Source: UBA2029 sp037447125
GTDB lineage: Bacteria > Chloroflexota > Anaerolineae > Aggregatilineales > Aggregatilineaceae
DNA: 64,000 nucleotides
NCBI GenBank assembly: GCA_037447125.1
Contig: JBBIHG010000001.1
Coordinates: 62,001-126,000 of the forward strand
Direction: 5' to 3'
The notes under the pieces were generated by a model. That model was given only the letters and a program-made list of their open reading frames with translations. It was not told the DNA's origin and did not search any database. A program made the position numbers and the translations under genes. Numbering within the stretch: position 1 is the stretch's first letter; the number at the start of each line of letters is the position of its first letter. This document shows positions 51,854 through 61,491 of the stretch, piece by piece.

Positions 51854-53797
51854 GTGAACAATCGATCGCGGAATGTCTTCGTGTACATCCTGATTATTGC
51901 AGCAATCGCGGCAATAGTCTTCGGGGTGCGCACCAACAGCTCGGACGCGAGAGGACTGACCGCCAGCGAGCTTGCACGCGACATCAACAACGGACTGGTC
52001 CAGTCGATCGAAGTCTCGGATGAAGGCGAGATCACCACTGTTTACCGCAACAATGACACCCGCAAGACGCAGATCAATCCCAACACAGATGACCCGTTCT
52101 CTGTGCTGGAATCGCTTGGCGCTTCGCGCGAGATGCTGCAACAGGTTGACCTGAAGTTCACCAAGCCGAGTAGCCTGTTCAACTGGATCGGTCTGATCGG
52201 GACATTCCTGCCGCTGCTGCTCATCGGCGGCTTCATCTACTTGATGCTGCGCCAGGCACAGGGATCGAACAATCAGGCGATGTCGTTCGGCAAGAGCCGG
52301 GCGCGCATGTTCACCGGCGACCAGCCGACGGTCACTTTTGAGGATGTGGCTGGCGCCGATGAGGCGAAGGAAGAGCTGCAGGAGGTTGTTGAGTTCCTCA
52401 AAGACCCAGAGCGATTCATCCAGCTTGGCGCGCGCATCCCCAAGGGCGTGCTTCTGGTGGGCAGCCCTGGTACGGGCAAGACGCTGCTGGCCAAGGCGGT
52501 GAGCGGTGAGGCAGGCGTGCCGTTCTTCAGCATTTCCGGTTCCGAGTTCGTGGAGATGTTCGTCGGCGTGGGTGCCAGCCGCGTGCGCGACCTGTTTGAC
52601 CAGGCCAAGCGGCACAGCCCGTGCATCGTCTTCGTAGACGAGATTGATGCGGTTGGACGCCACCGCGGCGCGGGGCTGGGCGGTAGCCACGATGAGCGCG
52701 AACAGACGCTCAACCAGATTCTGGTGGAGATGGATGGCTTCGACACGGACACCAATGTGATCATCATGGCCGCCACCAACCGCCCCGATATTCTCGACCC
52801 GGCGCTCATGCGTCCGGGGCGCTTCGACCGGCGGGTCGTGCTCGACCGGCCCGACATGCGTGGGCGAGAAGCGATCCTGAAGGTGCATTCGCGAGGCAAG
52901 CCATTGGCCTCGGATGTCGAACTGATCACGCTGGCGAAATCCACGCCGGGATTTGTGGGGGCCGATCTCGAGAACCTGGTCAACGAGGCAGCGATTGTCG
53001 CCGCGCGCAAGAACAAGAAGAGCATCAGCATGAGGGACTTCGAAGAAGCGATTGAGCGCGTTGTGCTGGGGCCAGAGCGCCGCAGCCGCCTGATCACCGA
53101 GGAGGAGAAGCGGCTGATCGCCTACCACGAAGCCGGGCATGCCGTCGTCTTCCACATGCTCCCCAACTGCGATCCTGTGCGCAAGGTGACTATCGTCGCG
53201 CGCGGGATGGCCGGCGGCGTCACCTGGGTCATGCCGGAGAATGACTCGATGTTGGGCACCACCCAGCGTTACATTGACCAGATCACCGGGGCATTGGGCG
53301 GGCGTGCCGCCGAGGATATCGTCTTTGGCGACATCACCAACGGGGCGTCGAGCGATCTGGAGAACGTGACGCGCATCGCGCGCACGATGGTGACACGCTG
53401 GGGCATGAGCCGCAAGCTCGGCCCGCGCGTGTTCGGGCAGAAAGAGGAACTTGTCTTCTTGGGGCGCGAGATCGGCGAACAGCGCGACTACAGTGAGAGC
53501 ATCGCCGAGCAGATTGACCAGGAAGTGCACGCGATTGTTTCAGAGGCATATGAGCGCGCTCTGCGGGTGTTGCGCGACAACCGCGATAAGCTCAATGCCC
53601 TCGCGCAGCGGCTCATCGAAGTGGAGACTCTTGGTCGCGATGAGTTCCTGGCAGTGATGGGCGAACCACCTGAGTCAGAGACGCCCAGCCGGCCCAGCGA
53701 GCCAACGCCGTCTCCCGCAAGTGATAAATCAGTGGAGGGCGAGGCGGACGCCGACAGGCCGCCCAGCCCACTGGGGACTGCTCCGTCCCCGGCCTAG
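51854..53797 (+). CDS. ftsH: ATP-dependent zinc metalloprotease FtsH
   Basis: A 647-residue membrane AAA+ protease that degrades misfolded and regulatory proteins. TM helices lie near 8-27 and 110-130, with a small extracytoplasmic domain between. AAA motifs are GSPGTGKT, IVFVDEIDAVG and the second region ATNRPDILDPALMRPGRFDR. The protease site is HEAGH, with the third zinc ligand in the GASSDLENVTRIA region. The C-terminus is Pro/Ser-rich. GTG at 51854 follows GGAGG. Upstream in-frame codons (from 51779) lack a ribosome site. A strong terminator follows. Confidence 0.97.
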   Translation: MNNRSRNVFVYILIIAAIAAIVFGVRTNSSDARGLTASELARDINNGLVQSIEVSDEGEITTVYRNNDTRKTQINPNTDDPFSVLESLGASREMLQQVDLKFTKPSSLFNWIGLIGTFLPLLLIGGFIYLMLRQAQGSNNQAMSFGKSRARMFTGDQPTVTFEDVAGADEAKEELQEVVEFLKDPERFIQLGARIPKGVLLVGSPGTGKTLLAKAVSGEAGVPFFSISGSEFVEMFVGVGASRVRDLFDQAKRHSPCIVFVDEIDAVGRHRGAGLGGSHDEREQTLNQILVEMDGFDTDTNVIIMAATNRPDILDPALMRPGRFDRRVVLDRPDMRGREAILKVHSRGKPLASDVELITLAKSTPGFVGADLENLVNEAAIVAARKNKKSISMRDFEEAIERVVLGPERRSRLITEEEKRLIAYHEAGHAVVFHMLPNCDPVRKVTIVARGMAGGVTWVMPENDSMLGTTQRYIDQITGALGGRAAEDIVFGDITNGASSDLENVTRIARTMVTRWGMSRKLGPRVFGQKEELVFLGREIGEQRDYSESIAEQIDQEVHAIVSEAYERALRVLRDNRDKLNALAQRLIEVETLGRDEFLAVMGEPPESETPSRPSEPTPSPASDKSVEGEADADRPPSPLGTAPSPA

Positions 53798-53817
53798 CGC
53801 CTGACCAGGATGCTGAG

Positions 53818-53841
53818 AAGTCCCGCCCCGCGGGACTTTTT
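53818..53841 (+). terminator. Intrinsic terminator of ftsH
   Basis: Perfect 9-base stem AAGTCCCGC / GCGGGACTT with a CCC loop and a following T-run, 20 bases after the ftsH stop. Confidence 0.88.
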
Positions 53842-53955
53842 CGTTCATTGGAGCGCTGATGGTGCAGATTTCCCACCTGGGTGGGCCGCGTGTACAATGC
53901 AGAACAGTGACCGCCTCCCTCAGCACTCTTTGAGACGTTTCGCGGAGATTCTCCG

Positions 53956-55227
53956 ATGAACAGGCATACGTCTGTGCCCTGGTCAGACCTCCACCACAGG
54001 GCCACGGTGGTTGACATTCACGCGCACCCTGCTCTGAAGGCCTCTCTCTTCCACAAGAATCTGTTACGGCGCGACAAGGCGATCCAGGCGTTCTTCTGGC
54101 CGCTGAACGTCCGCACGAATTTCCCCGCGCTGCAGGCCGGCGGCGTTGACGTGCTGTTTTCGGCTGTCTACGCGCCAGAGAAACGTATCATCGAAGATAT
54201 GCCGCTGATCAAACTGCTGCGCCTCGTGCCGTGGTCTTTCGTCCGGCGCACCTGGAACGACCTGATCAAGCCGCCCTATGCCCAGGTCACTGAGTACCTG
54301 CTGGACGATCTGGAGGGGCGCCTGATCGCCTACAGCCAGAGAGCAGCTCCAACAGAGGGACAGCGCCAGGTGGTCATTGCGCGCTCTGTCCCCGAACTCG
54401 AGGCAATCCTCGGTGCGGGGCCAGACGGCCCGATCGCCTTCGTGCAGACGCTTGAAGGTGGGCACTGCCTGGAAGGCACAACTGGCAGCGAGCAGGAAGT
54501 GCTCGCCAACCTGGAGAGGTTCTTCAGCCGCGGGTGTGCCGCGCTGACGCTGATGCATTTCCATCCCAACGCGCTGGGTATGCCCGTCTTCCCCTACCCG
54601 CAGTATATCCTGCCGCTGCTGCCCCGCCGGCGTCTGGATCGGTTGATGGAGGACATTGATCTCACCCGTGGCCTGACGCCAGTGGGACGCAGTGTGGTAC
54701 GCCATATGGTCGAGTTGGGGATGCTCATTGATGTCAGCCACTGTACGCCGCCCGCCCGCCGCGATGTGTACGAGATTGTCGGGCAGAGCGGCAAGAGATC
54801 GCTGGTCATGGCCACCCATGTTGGTGCCTACTCGCTGCACCCCACTCCCTACAACCTCGAGGACTGGGAGATACGCTGGATTGCCAATCACGGCGGGATC
54901 GTTGGCGTCATTCTCATGAACTATTGGCTCGTGCCCTATCAGACCGACTTGGGGCTTGACTGCGTGGCACGCACCATCGAGCAGTTCGTCAGGGCCGCCG
55001 GCGGCTCGACTGAGCACATCGCCATTGGCAGCGATTTCGACGGATTCACCGACCCGCCTGACGATCTCAAGGACGCTTCGGAGCTGCCGCGCCTGACCGA
55101 GCGCCTGCTGGCTGAGCACGACTCGCCCTCGCGCCGCAGGTACACTGACCGGGACATCGAGAACGTTCTGGGAGCCAATGCTCTGCGGATGCTGCGCGAC
55201 GGCTGGGGCAAGCGAAGCCCTGCATAG
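53956..55227 (+). CDS. Membrane dipeptidase (peptidase M19) family protein
   Basis: A 423-residue metallopeptidase of the renal dipeptidase family, which cleaves dipeptides including D-configured ones. Metal and active-site residues are visible: HAHP in VVDIHAHPALK, Glu in FVQTLEGGHCLEG, His in LIDVSHCTPPARR, His in MATHVGAYSLHP, and the Asp in GSDFDGFTDPP. There is no signal peptide, so it acts in the cytoplasm, perhaps recycling wall peptides. The start ATG at 53956 has GCGGAGA upstream. Confidence 0.92.
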   Translation: MNRHTSVPWSDLHHRATVVDIHAHPALKASLFHKNLLRRDKAIQAFFWPLNVRTNFPALQAGGVDVLFSAVYAPEKRIIEDMPLIKLLRLVPWSFVRRTWNDLIKPPYAQVTEYLLDDLEGRLIAYSQRAAPTEGQRQVVIARSVPELEAILGAGPDGPIAFVQTLEGGHCLEGTTGSEQEVLANLERFFSRGCAALTLMHFHPNALGMPVFPYPQYILPLLPRRRLDRLMEDIDLTRGLTPVGRSVVRHMVELGMLIDVSHCTPPARRDVYEIVGQSGKRSLVMATHVGAYSLHPTPYNLEDWEIRWIANHGGIVGVILMNYWLVPYQTDLGLDCVARTIEQFVRAAGGSTEHIAIGSDFDGFTDPPDDLKDASELPRLTERLLAEHDSPSRRRYTDRDIENVLGANALRMLRDGWGKRSPA

Positions 55228-55278
55228 CCTTGGCTGCTCGCCGTCTTCCGATCGGCTGAAAGCGCGAGAGCGCCGCAG

Positions 55279-57048
55279 TCAGCCGGCTGGGTGGTCTGCC
55301 TCCCCCTGCTCGCGGGCTTCCAACTCCATGCGCGCCAGTTCCCGCCGCAGAATCTTGCCGACCGTCGTGCGCGGCAGTTCGTCTACGAAGGCGAAGCGGG
55401 TGGGAATCTCATAGCGGGCCAGCGTCTCGCTGGCGAAGGCGATCAATTCGGTCTCGGTCAGGGTATGCCCTGCCCTGACGACGATCCAGGCCTTCAGAGC
55501 TTCCTGGCCCACCTTCTCTGGGTCGGGATGGGGAATAGCCGCCACACCCACCTCTTGCACGGCGGGATGCTCCATGAGGACATCTTCGACCAGGCGCGGG
55601 TACACATTGAAGCCACCGATCAGCGCCATATCCTTCTTGCGATCCACGATGTAGAAGTAGCCATCCTCGTCCATGCGCGCGATGTCGCCTGTGTAGAGCC
55701 AGAGTTTCCCGTCGGCGTCTGGACGCAGGGCGTTGGCCGTCTCGGTGGGCATTCCGTGGTAGCCGCGCATCAGGGTCGGACCGTGCATGAGCAGCTCGCC
55801 CACCTCCCCTACGGGCACGTCGGTGATGCCTTCGTCCAGGTCCACGATACGCATTTCCATGTCGGGCAGCGGCAGGCCAATCGAGCCGGTACGGTTCTCG
55901 CCGCGCAGGGGATTGACATGCGAGGCAGTGGGCGCTTCACTCATGCCAAATCCCTCAAGAAGCAGACCGCCCGACAGTTCTTCGAAGCGCCGCTTGGTGG
56001 TCGGCGGCAGGGGGGCTGAGCCGCTGACACAGGCGTAGATCGACGACAGATCGTACTGGCCGGCGACGATCTTCGGGTGGTGGTTGATCGCGTTATAGAG
56101 GGCGGGCACGCCCATGAACAGCGTCGGGCGGTAGCGATCCGTCTTCTGCACCACGTCGCTGATGTCGCGCGGGTTGGGCACCATGATCATGGCCGCGCCG
56201 AGCGACACCGCGAAGCTCATCACCGCCACCATGCCAAACACGTGGAACAGCGGAATGGCCGCCAGAAAGCTCTCTTTGACATCCTTGCGTGCCAGCCAGG
56301 CCCGGCATTGCAGCGTATTGGCGACCAGCGCCCCGTGGGTGGACATGGCCGCCTTGGGGATGCCCGTGGTGCCGCCCGTGTACTGGAAGATAGCCAGGTC
56401 GTCACTGCACACGGCGATAGCAGGCCGGCGATCAGCATAGCGGGTCAGGAGGTCTTGCAGCCAGTGGTCTTCGGGCCGCTTGGCGATGCGGTGCCCCTCT
56501 TTTTTCTCTTTGGCCAGGGTGAACAGGACGCGCGCCGAGGGCGGCAGGTATTCCTTGATGGCGGTGGCAATCACGTGCTCGATCTTTGTCTGCGTCTGAA
56601 TCTCCTTGACCTTCTCATAGAACAATGTGAGGGTGATGGCGAAGGTAGCGCCGCTGTCCAGTGCCTGCTCTGCCATTTTTGCCGGAGGGAACGTGGGGTT
56701 CGCTGCCACCACAACGCCTCCTGCCTTGAGCGTAGCGTAGAATGCGAGCACGAACTGCGCGCAGTTGGGCAGAATCAGCGCCACGCGGTCGCCCTTCTGC
56801 AATCCCAGGTCAACCAGAGCAGCGGCCAGGGCGTCGGTGAGATCATTCAGGCGGCCATACGATAGGCGGCTGGCCACGTGTCCGGCCAACGGCAGGTGCA
56901 CCCCGGTGATGATCGCCGTCGCCCCGGGATCAACAGCGGTAGTGTCCATAAGGAACTGGTATAGCGGGTGCTCAGGATATGGTGCTAAACTGTGAGGAAC
57001 ATCCGAATCGTAGCGCTTGAGCCAGGGCTTCTCTTGATAAGTGACCAT
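55279..57048 (-). CDS. Long-chain fatty acid-CoA ligase (AMP-forming)
   Basis: A 589-residue adenylate-forming enzyme that activates fatty acids to acyl-CoA. The P-loop is YTGGTTGIPKAAMST. GFGMSEAPTASH is the motif where most members have YGxTE. Further motifs are LYTGDIARMDEDGYFYIVDRKKD, in parts, and the C-terminal catalytic Lys in PRTTVGKILRREL. ATG at 57048 follows GAGAGGAAG. Chain length cannot be inferred. It stands alone on its strand, converging with the M19 gene. Confidence 0.93.
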   Translation of the reverse strand: MVTYQEKPWLKRYDSDVPHSLAPYPEHPLYQFLMDTTAVDPGATAIITGVHLPLAGHVASRLSYGRLNDLTDALAAALVDLGLQKGDRVALILPNCAQFVLAFYATLKAGGVVVAANPTFPPAKMAEQALDSGATFAITLTLFYEKVKEIQTQTKIEHVIATAIKEYLPPSARVLFTLAKEKKEGHRIAKRPEDHWLQDLLTRYADRRPAIAVCSDDLAIFQYTGGTTGIPKAAMSTHGALVANTLQCRAWLARKDVKESFLAAIPLFHVFGMVAVMSFAVSLGAAMIMVPNPRDISDVVQKTDRYRPTLFMGVPALYNAINHHPKIVAGQYDLSSIYACVSGSAPLPPTTKRRFEELSGGLLLEGFGMSEAPTASHVNPLRGENRTGSIGLPLPDMEMRIVDLDEGITDVPVGEVGELLMHGPTLMRGYHGMPTETANALRPDADGKLWLYTGDIARMDEDGYFYIVDRKKDMALIGGFNVYPRLVEDVLMEHPAVQEVGVAAIPHPDPEKVGQEALKAWIVVRAGHTLTETELIAFASETLARYEIPTRFAFVDELPRTTVGKILRRELARMELEAREQGEADHPAG

Positions 57049-57182
57049 GTGCTTCCTCTCCCTAATACTGTCCAACATGTCGTGCGCTTATTCTGGCGGC
57101 GGGTGCGGCGTGAGTCATACGTTCGGAACGTCGGCGACAGTGGCTTGCAGGCGGGTTGCAGGCTCGCCTGCGCAGAGATGCC

Positions 57183-57211
57183 TTGTCTTTACCTGACCTG
57201 ATCATTGTAAT
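57183..57211 (+). promoter_or_regulatory. Promoter of the degenerate recombinase gene
   Basis: TTGTCT (57183-57188), a 17-base spacer, TGTAAT (57206-57211), 74 bases before the start codon at 57285. Confidence 0.45.
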
Positions 57212-57284
57212 GGAAGTGTTTTCCGGTCACAACCCTGATCCGGTGGAGCAGCGCGACCAGGCCGCGCCAACCTAACGACACGCG

Positions 57285-58211
57285 ATGACACAACGACAGC
57301 TCCCGCTGTTCCCTGACGATGCCGACCATAGCCTGACATCGCGCAGCCGCCTGGCGGACGCCCATCCGTCCTTCCTGGCGCACCTGCGCCAAGAGGGACG
57401 CAGCGAACACACTATTACCGCGTTCTCGTCTGACCTGCGCCTGGTCAAAGAGTTTTTTGGCGAGGACTTCCTGCTCAAGGACTTCACCACGACCAGGCTC
57501 AATCACTTCCTGGAATGGCTGGAGTATGGCCGGGGCGTGCCGTGCAGCCGCAAGAGTTACGCGCGCCGGGTGACAACGCTCAAGGTGTTCTTCAAGTTCC
57601 TGAAGGCTGAGCGTGTGCTCCGCCACGATCCAGCCGACGCTCTGCTCCAGCGGTCGGGCGCGGCGCCGCTGCAAACCGTGCTCTCCGAGCCGGAGATCGA
57701 GCGCTTGCTGAGCCATACAGCGAGCCTGCGCGTCGCTGAAGCGCCCGACGCCCGCCCCGATCTGCTCGTGCGGCTGCTGCTGGACACAGGCATCAAGAAG
57801 AGCGAGTGTATGCGCCTGAAGCCGGACGACGTGATCAGGGACGACCCGCGCCGCCCATATCTTATGGTGCGCCACCGCAGCCCTAAGAACGTGTACCGCG
57901 AGCGCAAGATTCCCCTGGACCCCATCTGGCTGGCAGTGCTGGACGAATACCTGGCGCAGTACCAGCCGGAGACGTTCATTTTCGAGTGCACAGCGCGCAA
58001 CCTGGAGTACGTCCTGCATGACGTGGCGCTGGCGGCGGGCGTCAGCGCGCGCGTCTCGTTTGAGATTCTGCGCTGGACGAACGCCGTGCGCGATCACCAG
58101 CGCGGCATGGACTCCGAAACCATCCGTGAGAAAATGGGCCTCAGCCGGGTGAGCTGGCGCGAGACCAGTCAGAAGATCGCCCAGCTTGCGGCCAGGAGCG
58201 AAGAAGGCTGA
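57285..58211 (+). CDS. Tyrosine-recombinase-fold protein lacking the catalytic residues
   Basis: A 308-residue protein with the two-domain layout of XerC/D. The SAM-like N-domain spans residues 25-120 (FLAHLRQEGRSEHTITAFSS, SYARRVTTLKVFFKFL). The catalytic fold follows, but its residues are changed. The first Arg motif reads DTGIKKSECMRL (Lys for Arg). The HxxR box reads FEILRWTNAV (no His). The LGH box reads MGLSRVSWRE (Leu for His) and the position of the nucleophile Tyr is Ser. Only the beta-hairpin Lys (YRERKIPL) remains. The frame is intact, so it is not a simple pseudogene. It probably binds DNA without cutting it. Confidence 0.8.
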   Translation: MTQRQLPLFPDDADHSLTSRSRLADAHPSFLAHLRQEGRSEHTITAFSSDLRLVKEFFGEDFLLKDFTTTRLNHFLEWLEYGRGVPCSRKSYARRVTTLKVFFKFLKAERVLRHDPADALLQRSGAAPLQTVLSEPEIERLLSHTASLRVAEAPDARPDLLVRLLLDTGIKKSECMRLKPDDVIRDDPRRPYLMVRHRSPKNVYRERKIPLDPIWLAVLDEYLAQYQPETFIFECTARNLEYVLHDVALAAGVSARVSFEILRWTNAVRDHQRGMDSETIREKMGLSRVSWRETSQKIAQLAARSEEG

Positions 58212-58220
58212 TCGCCCCGC

Positions 58221-59444
58221 TCACTTCCAGATGCGGCACAGCAGGCCCTTCAGATAAGCCCCTTCCGGGAATGTCAAGGCGACTGGATGATCGGACGCCT
58301 GGGCCAGCCAGCGCACGATCTGCGCGTCGCAGCGCGCGTCTACCGCCGCGGCGAACACGATCTTCTGGAACAGATCGCTACTGATTGCGCCGGAGCAGGA
58401 GAAGGTCGCCAGCACTCCGCCCTGGCGCAGAAGCTGGAAAGCCAGCAGATTGATGTCCTTGTAACCACGTGCCGCGCTCTCGACCTGGCGCGCTGAGTGC
58501 GCAAATTTCGGTGGATCGAGGATGATCATGTCAAACTGCCGGCCCCGCTCGCGCCAGTAGCGCAGCACGGAAAAGACATCCCCCTCCACGAAATCCTCAT
58601 CGTCGAGCGCGTAGCCGTTCAGGGCGATGTTGCGCCGCGCCAGCTTTAGCGCCTCCGCTGAGGTGTCCACGTTGACCACGCGCCGGGCCAAGCCGCCCAG
58701 CGCGTAGACGGCGAAGCCGCCGGTGTAGGCGAAGGCGTTGAGCACTTCGCGCTCTGCCGCCTGCTCGTCCCAGCGGAACCAGTCGCCGATGATCTCGCGG
58801 TTCTCGCGCTGGTCGAGGTAGAACCCCGTTTTGTGGCCCAGGCGCACGTCTACCAGAAAACGCCGCCCATTCTCGTCAATCTCGATATGCTCAGGCGGCG
58901 GGCTGCCCGCCAGCAGGTCTGTGCTGGGCGCCAACCCCTCTTTGGCGCGCACATCTACATCGCTGCGCTCGTAGATGCCCGCTGGCTGCAACAACTCGCT
59001 CAACAGCCCGGTGAGCATGTGCTTACGCACCTCAATGCCCAGCGTCAGCGCCTGGATGACCAGCCATGCGCCGTAGCGATCCACGACCAGGCCGGGCAGT
59101 CCGTCGTTCTCGGCATTGACCAGCCGGTACGCTGCCGGGGTACCCTGCGCGGCGATGCGGTTCTGCGGCTGCCGGGCGGCGATGGCACGCCGCAGCCGCT
59201 CCCGCCAGAACGCCTCATCTATGGGCCGGTCTTTGTCCCACGACAGCAGGCGCACGCAGATGGATGACTGGCTGTTCCAGTAGCCGCGCGCCAGGAATTC
59301 GCCGCGCTCGTCCCGCACAGCGACGAGGTCGCCGTCGGCAGGGTCGCCAGTGATGGTCTTGATGGCCCCAGAGAAAATCCAGGGATGGCGGCGCAGCACC
59401 GCCTTCTGCCGCTCCTCGCGGATGACCACCACCGGCTCAGTCAC
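58221..59444 (-). CDS. rlmI: 23S rRNA (cytosine-1962-C5)-methyltransferase, RlmI type
   Basis: A 407-residue SAM-dependent RNA methyltransferase. The N-terminal PUA domain reads RRHPWIFSGAIKTI and GYWNSQSSICVRLLS. The catalytic domain has KTGFYLDQRENR, NAFAYTGGFAVYALGG (SAM motif I), ILDPPKFA (motif IV) and the Cys motif ATFSCSGAIS. Its start overlaps the end of ligA by eight bases, so it belongs to the SH3 protein-ligA-rlmI operon. The exact target base is inferred from the family. Confidence 0.92.
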   Translation of the reverse strand: MTEPVVVIREERQKAVLRRHPWIFSGAIKTITGDPADGDLVAVRDERGEFLARGYWNSQSSICVRLLSWDKDRPIDEAFWRERLRRAIAARQPQNRIAAQGTPAAYRLVNAENDGLPGLVVDRYGAWLVIQALTLGIEVRKHMLTGLLSELLQPAGIYERSDVDVRAKEGLAPSTDLLAGSPPPEHIEIDENGRRFLVDVRLGHKTGFYLDQRENREIIGDWFRWDEQAAEREVLNAFAYTGGFAVYALGGLARRVVNVDTSAEALKLARRNIALNGYALDDEDFVEGDVFSVLRYWRERGRQFDMIILDPPKFAHSARQVESAARGYKDINLLAFQLLRQGGVLATFSCSGAISSDLFQKIVFAAAVDARCDAQIVRWLAQASDHPVALTFPEGAYLKGLLCRIWK

Positions 59445-61473
59445 GCGCCCTCCCGATCATCGCCAGCAAACCCGCTTCGTCCAGCAAGGGGACGCCTAGC
59501 TCCTGCGCCTTCGTCAGCTTGCTGCCCGGCTCCTCGCCCACGACAACGAAGGTCGTCTTCTTGCTGACACTGCCGACTACCTTACCGCCGTGCTGCTCGA
59601 TCAGCGCCGCCGCCTCGTTGCGCTTGAGCGTCGGCAGAGTGCCGGTCAGCACGAATGTCAGCCCGGCCAGCCGGTCTGAGGCGCGTGGTGGCGGGGCGGC
59701 CTCTTCTGCCAGGCGCACGCCCGCCCAGCGCAGCTTGTCAATCAGCGCGCGGTTGCGAGGGTTGGCGAACCATTCGACGACCGCGCCGGCTGTGTGCGGG
59801 CCTATCCCTTCGATGGTCTGTAGCTCCTCTTCGCTGGCGGCGGCCAGGGCATCCATGCTGTGCAAGTGGCGGGCCAGCACCTCGGCCACCGTACTGCCAA
59901 CGCCCCGTATCCCCAGCGAGCCGATCAGCACGGCCAGTGGGCGCTGCCTGGCCCCTTCGATGCTGCTCAGCAGGTTCTGCACTTTCTTCTCGGCGAATCC
60001 CTCCAGTGCCAGCAGGTCTTCTGCCGTCAGCGTGAAGAGATCGGCCTCGTCGCCGATCAACCCCTGCTCCAGCAGCAGGCGCACGCTGCGCTCGCCCAGC
60101 CCGGCGATGTCCATCGCGCCGCGCGACACGAAGTACTCGATGTTGCGGGCGACTCGCTCCGGGCAGGCGGGATCCGTGCAGTAGTAGGCGACCTCATTCT
60201 CGTCCCGCGCCACCGGCGACGCGCAGACCGGGCAGGTCTGCGGGCGCTCGACGGGGCGCTCCGCGCCGGTCCGCGCCGCGATCACCGGCCCCACGACATA
60301 GGGGATCACTTCCCCCGAACGCTTGACGATCACCGTGTCGCCGAGGCGGATGTCCTTTTCGGCGATCAGGTCGTAGTTGTGCAGGCTGGCCTGGCGCACG
60401 GTGACGCCGCTGACGAACACCGGCTCAAGCACGGCGGTCGGGGTGAGCACGCCCGTCCGCCCGACGTTGGCTGTCACGTCCAGCAGGCGGGTGGTTGCCT
60501 CCTCTGCCGGGAACTTGTAAGCCACCGCGCCGCGCGGGTCTTTGCCCACGATGCCGAGATCGCGGTAGGTGGCCAGGTCGTCCACCTTGATGACCAGCCC
60601 ATCCATTTCGTAGGGGAGTGAGTGGCGGCGCGCCTCAAACGCCTGCACGTAGCCGATCAGTTCGTCCAGAGAGTCGAAGCGGCGGATCACATCACGGGCG
60701 GTGAGAAAGCCTAGCTCGTCCAGGTATTGCAGCGTCTCCCACTGTGTGAGCGGAGCGTGCCCCTCTGCGTCCACGATCCCGTAGCAGTACGCGGTGAGCG
60801 GGCGCTGCGCCGTCACACGGGCATCCTTCTGCTTCAGCGCGCCAGATGCCGTGTTGCGCGCGTTGACGAAGGGCGGCAGTCCATCCTCCGTCAGGCGTCG
60901 GTTGAGCGCGGCGAAGTCCTCTTTGAGGAACAGCACCTCCCCGCGCACGACCAAGCGGTGTGTCACGGGTAGATGGTTGCCGGAGACGGGGATGCGCAGG
61001 GGAATGGTGCGCACAGTGCGCACGTTGGGCGTCACGTCGTCGCCGATCTCGCCGCTGCCGCGCGTTGCGCCCTGAACCAGCACCCCGTCCAGGTAAGTCA
61101 GCACGACGGTCAGTCCGTCGAACTTCGGCTCGACCACGTAGCGGAGCGCGGCGTTTTCCGGCAGCAAGCGCCCGATGCGCTCGCGCCAGGCCCGCAACTC
61201 CTCTACGCTGAACACGTTGCCCAGGCTCAGGATCGGCGCCGGGTGGCGCACTTTTGGCAAATCCGCCACCAGATCGCTGCCCACGCGCTGAGTCGGCGAA
61301 TCGGGCGTGATCAGTTCCGGGTGCTCGGCCTCCAGCCGCTTGAGTTCCTCGAAGAGCCGGTCGTATTCGCCATCGGTGATGATCGGCGCGTTGAGCACGT
61401 GGTAGCGGTAGTTGTGCTCGTGAAGTGCGCGCCGCAGCGCCTCGGCGCGGGCTTTGAGTTCGCTGTCGCTCAC
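59437..61473 (-). CDS. ligA: NAD-dependent DNA ligase LigA
   Basis: A 678-residue replicative ligase that seals nicks using NAD. Domain Ia has HNYRYHVLNAPIITDGEYD. The adenylated Lys117 is in VEPKFDGLTVV, followed by TRGSGEIGDDVTPN where most members have TRGDG. The OB domain, the Cys4 zinc finger (CPVCASP...CTDPACPERVA), helix-hairpin-helix repeats (LEGFAEKKVQNLL, IEGIGPHTAG) and a C-terminal BRCT (about 600-678, LTFVLTGTLPTLKRNEA) are all present. It is complete and of normal length. Confidence 0.97.
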   Translation of the reverse strand: MSDSELKARAEALRRALHEHNYRYHVLNAPIITDGEYDRLFEELKRLEAEHPELITPDSPTQRVGSDLVADLPKVRHPAPILSLGNVFSVEELRAWRERIGRLLPENAALRYVVEPKFDGLTVVLTYLDGVLVQGATRGSGEIGDDVTPNVRTVRTIPLRIPVSGNHLPVTHRLVVRGEVLFLKEDFAALNRRLTEDGLPPFVNARNTASGALKQKDARVTAQRPLTAYCYGIVDAEGHAPLTQWETLQYLDELGFLTARDVIRRFDSLDELIGYVQAFEARRHSLPYEMDGLVIKVDDLATYRDLGIVGKDPRGAVAYKFPAEEATTRLLDVTANVGRTGVLTPTAVLEPVFVSGVTVRQASLHNYDLIAEKDIRLGDTVIVKRSGEVIPYVVGPVIAARTGAERPVERPQTCPVCASPVARDENEVAYYCTDPACPERVARNIEYFVSRGAMDIAGLGERSVRLLLEQGLIGDEADLFTLTAEDLLALEGFAEKKVQNLLSSIEGARQRPLAVLIGSLGIRGVGSTVAEVLARHLHSMDALAAASEEELQTIEGIGPHTAGAVVEWFANPRNRALIDKLRWAGVRLAEEAAPPPRASDRLAGLTFVLTGTLPTLKRNEAAALIEQHGGKVVGSVSKKTTFVVVGEEPGSKLTKAQELGVPLLDEAGLLAMIGRARD

Positions 61474-61491
61474 AGGTGCCTACCTCACAGG

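Noticed and set aside
51755..53530. Long open frame (591 codons) on the minus strand opposite ftsH
   Set aside because: It mirrors the codon pattern of ftsH, has no ribosome site or recognisable domain, and ftsH itself is certain.
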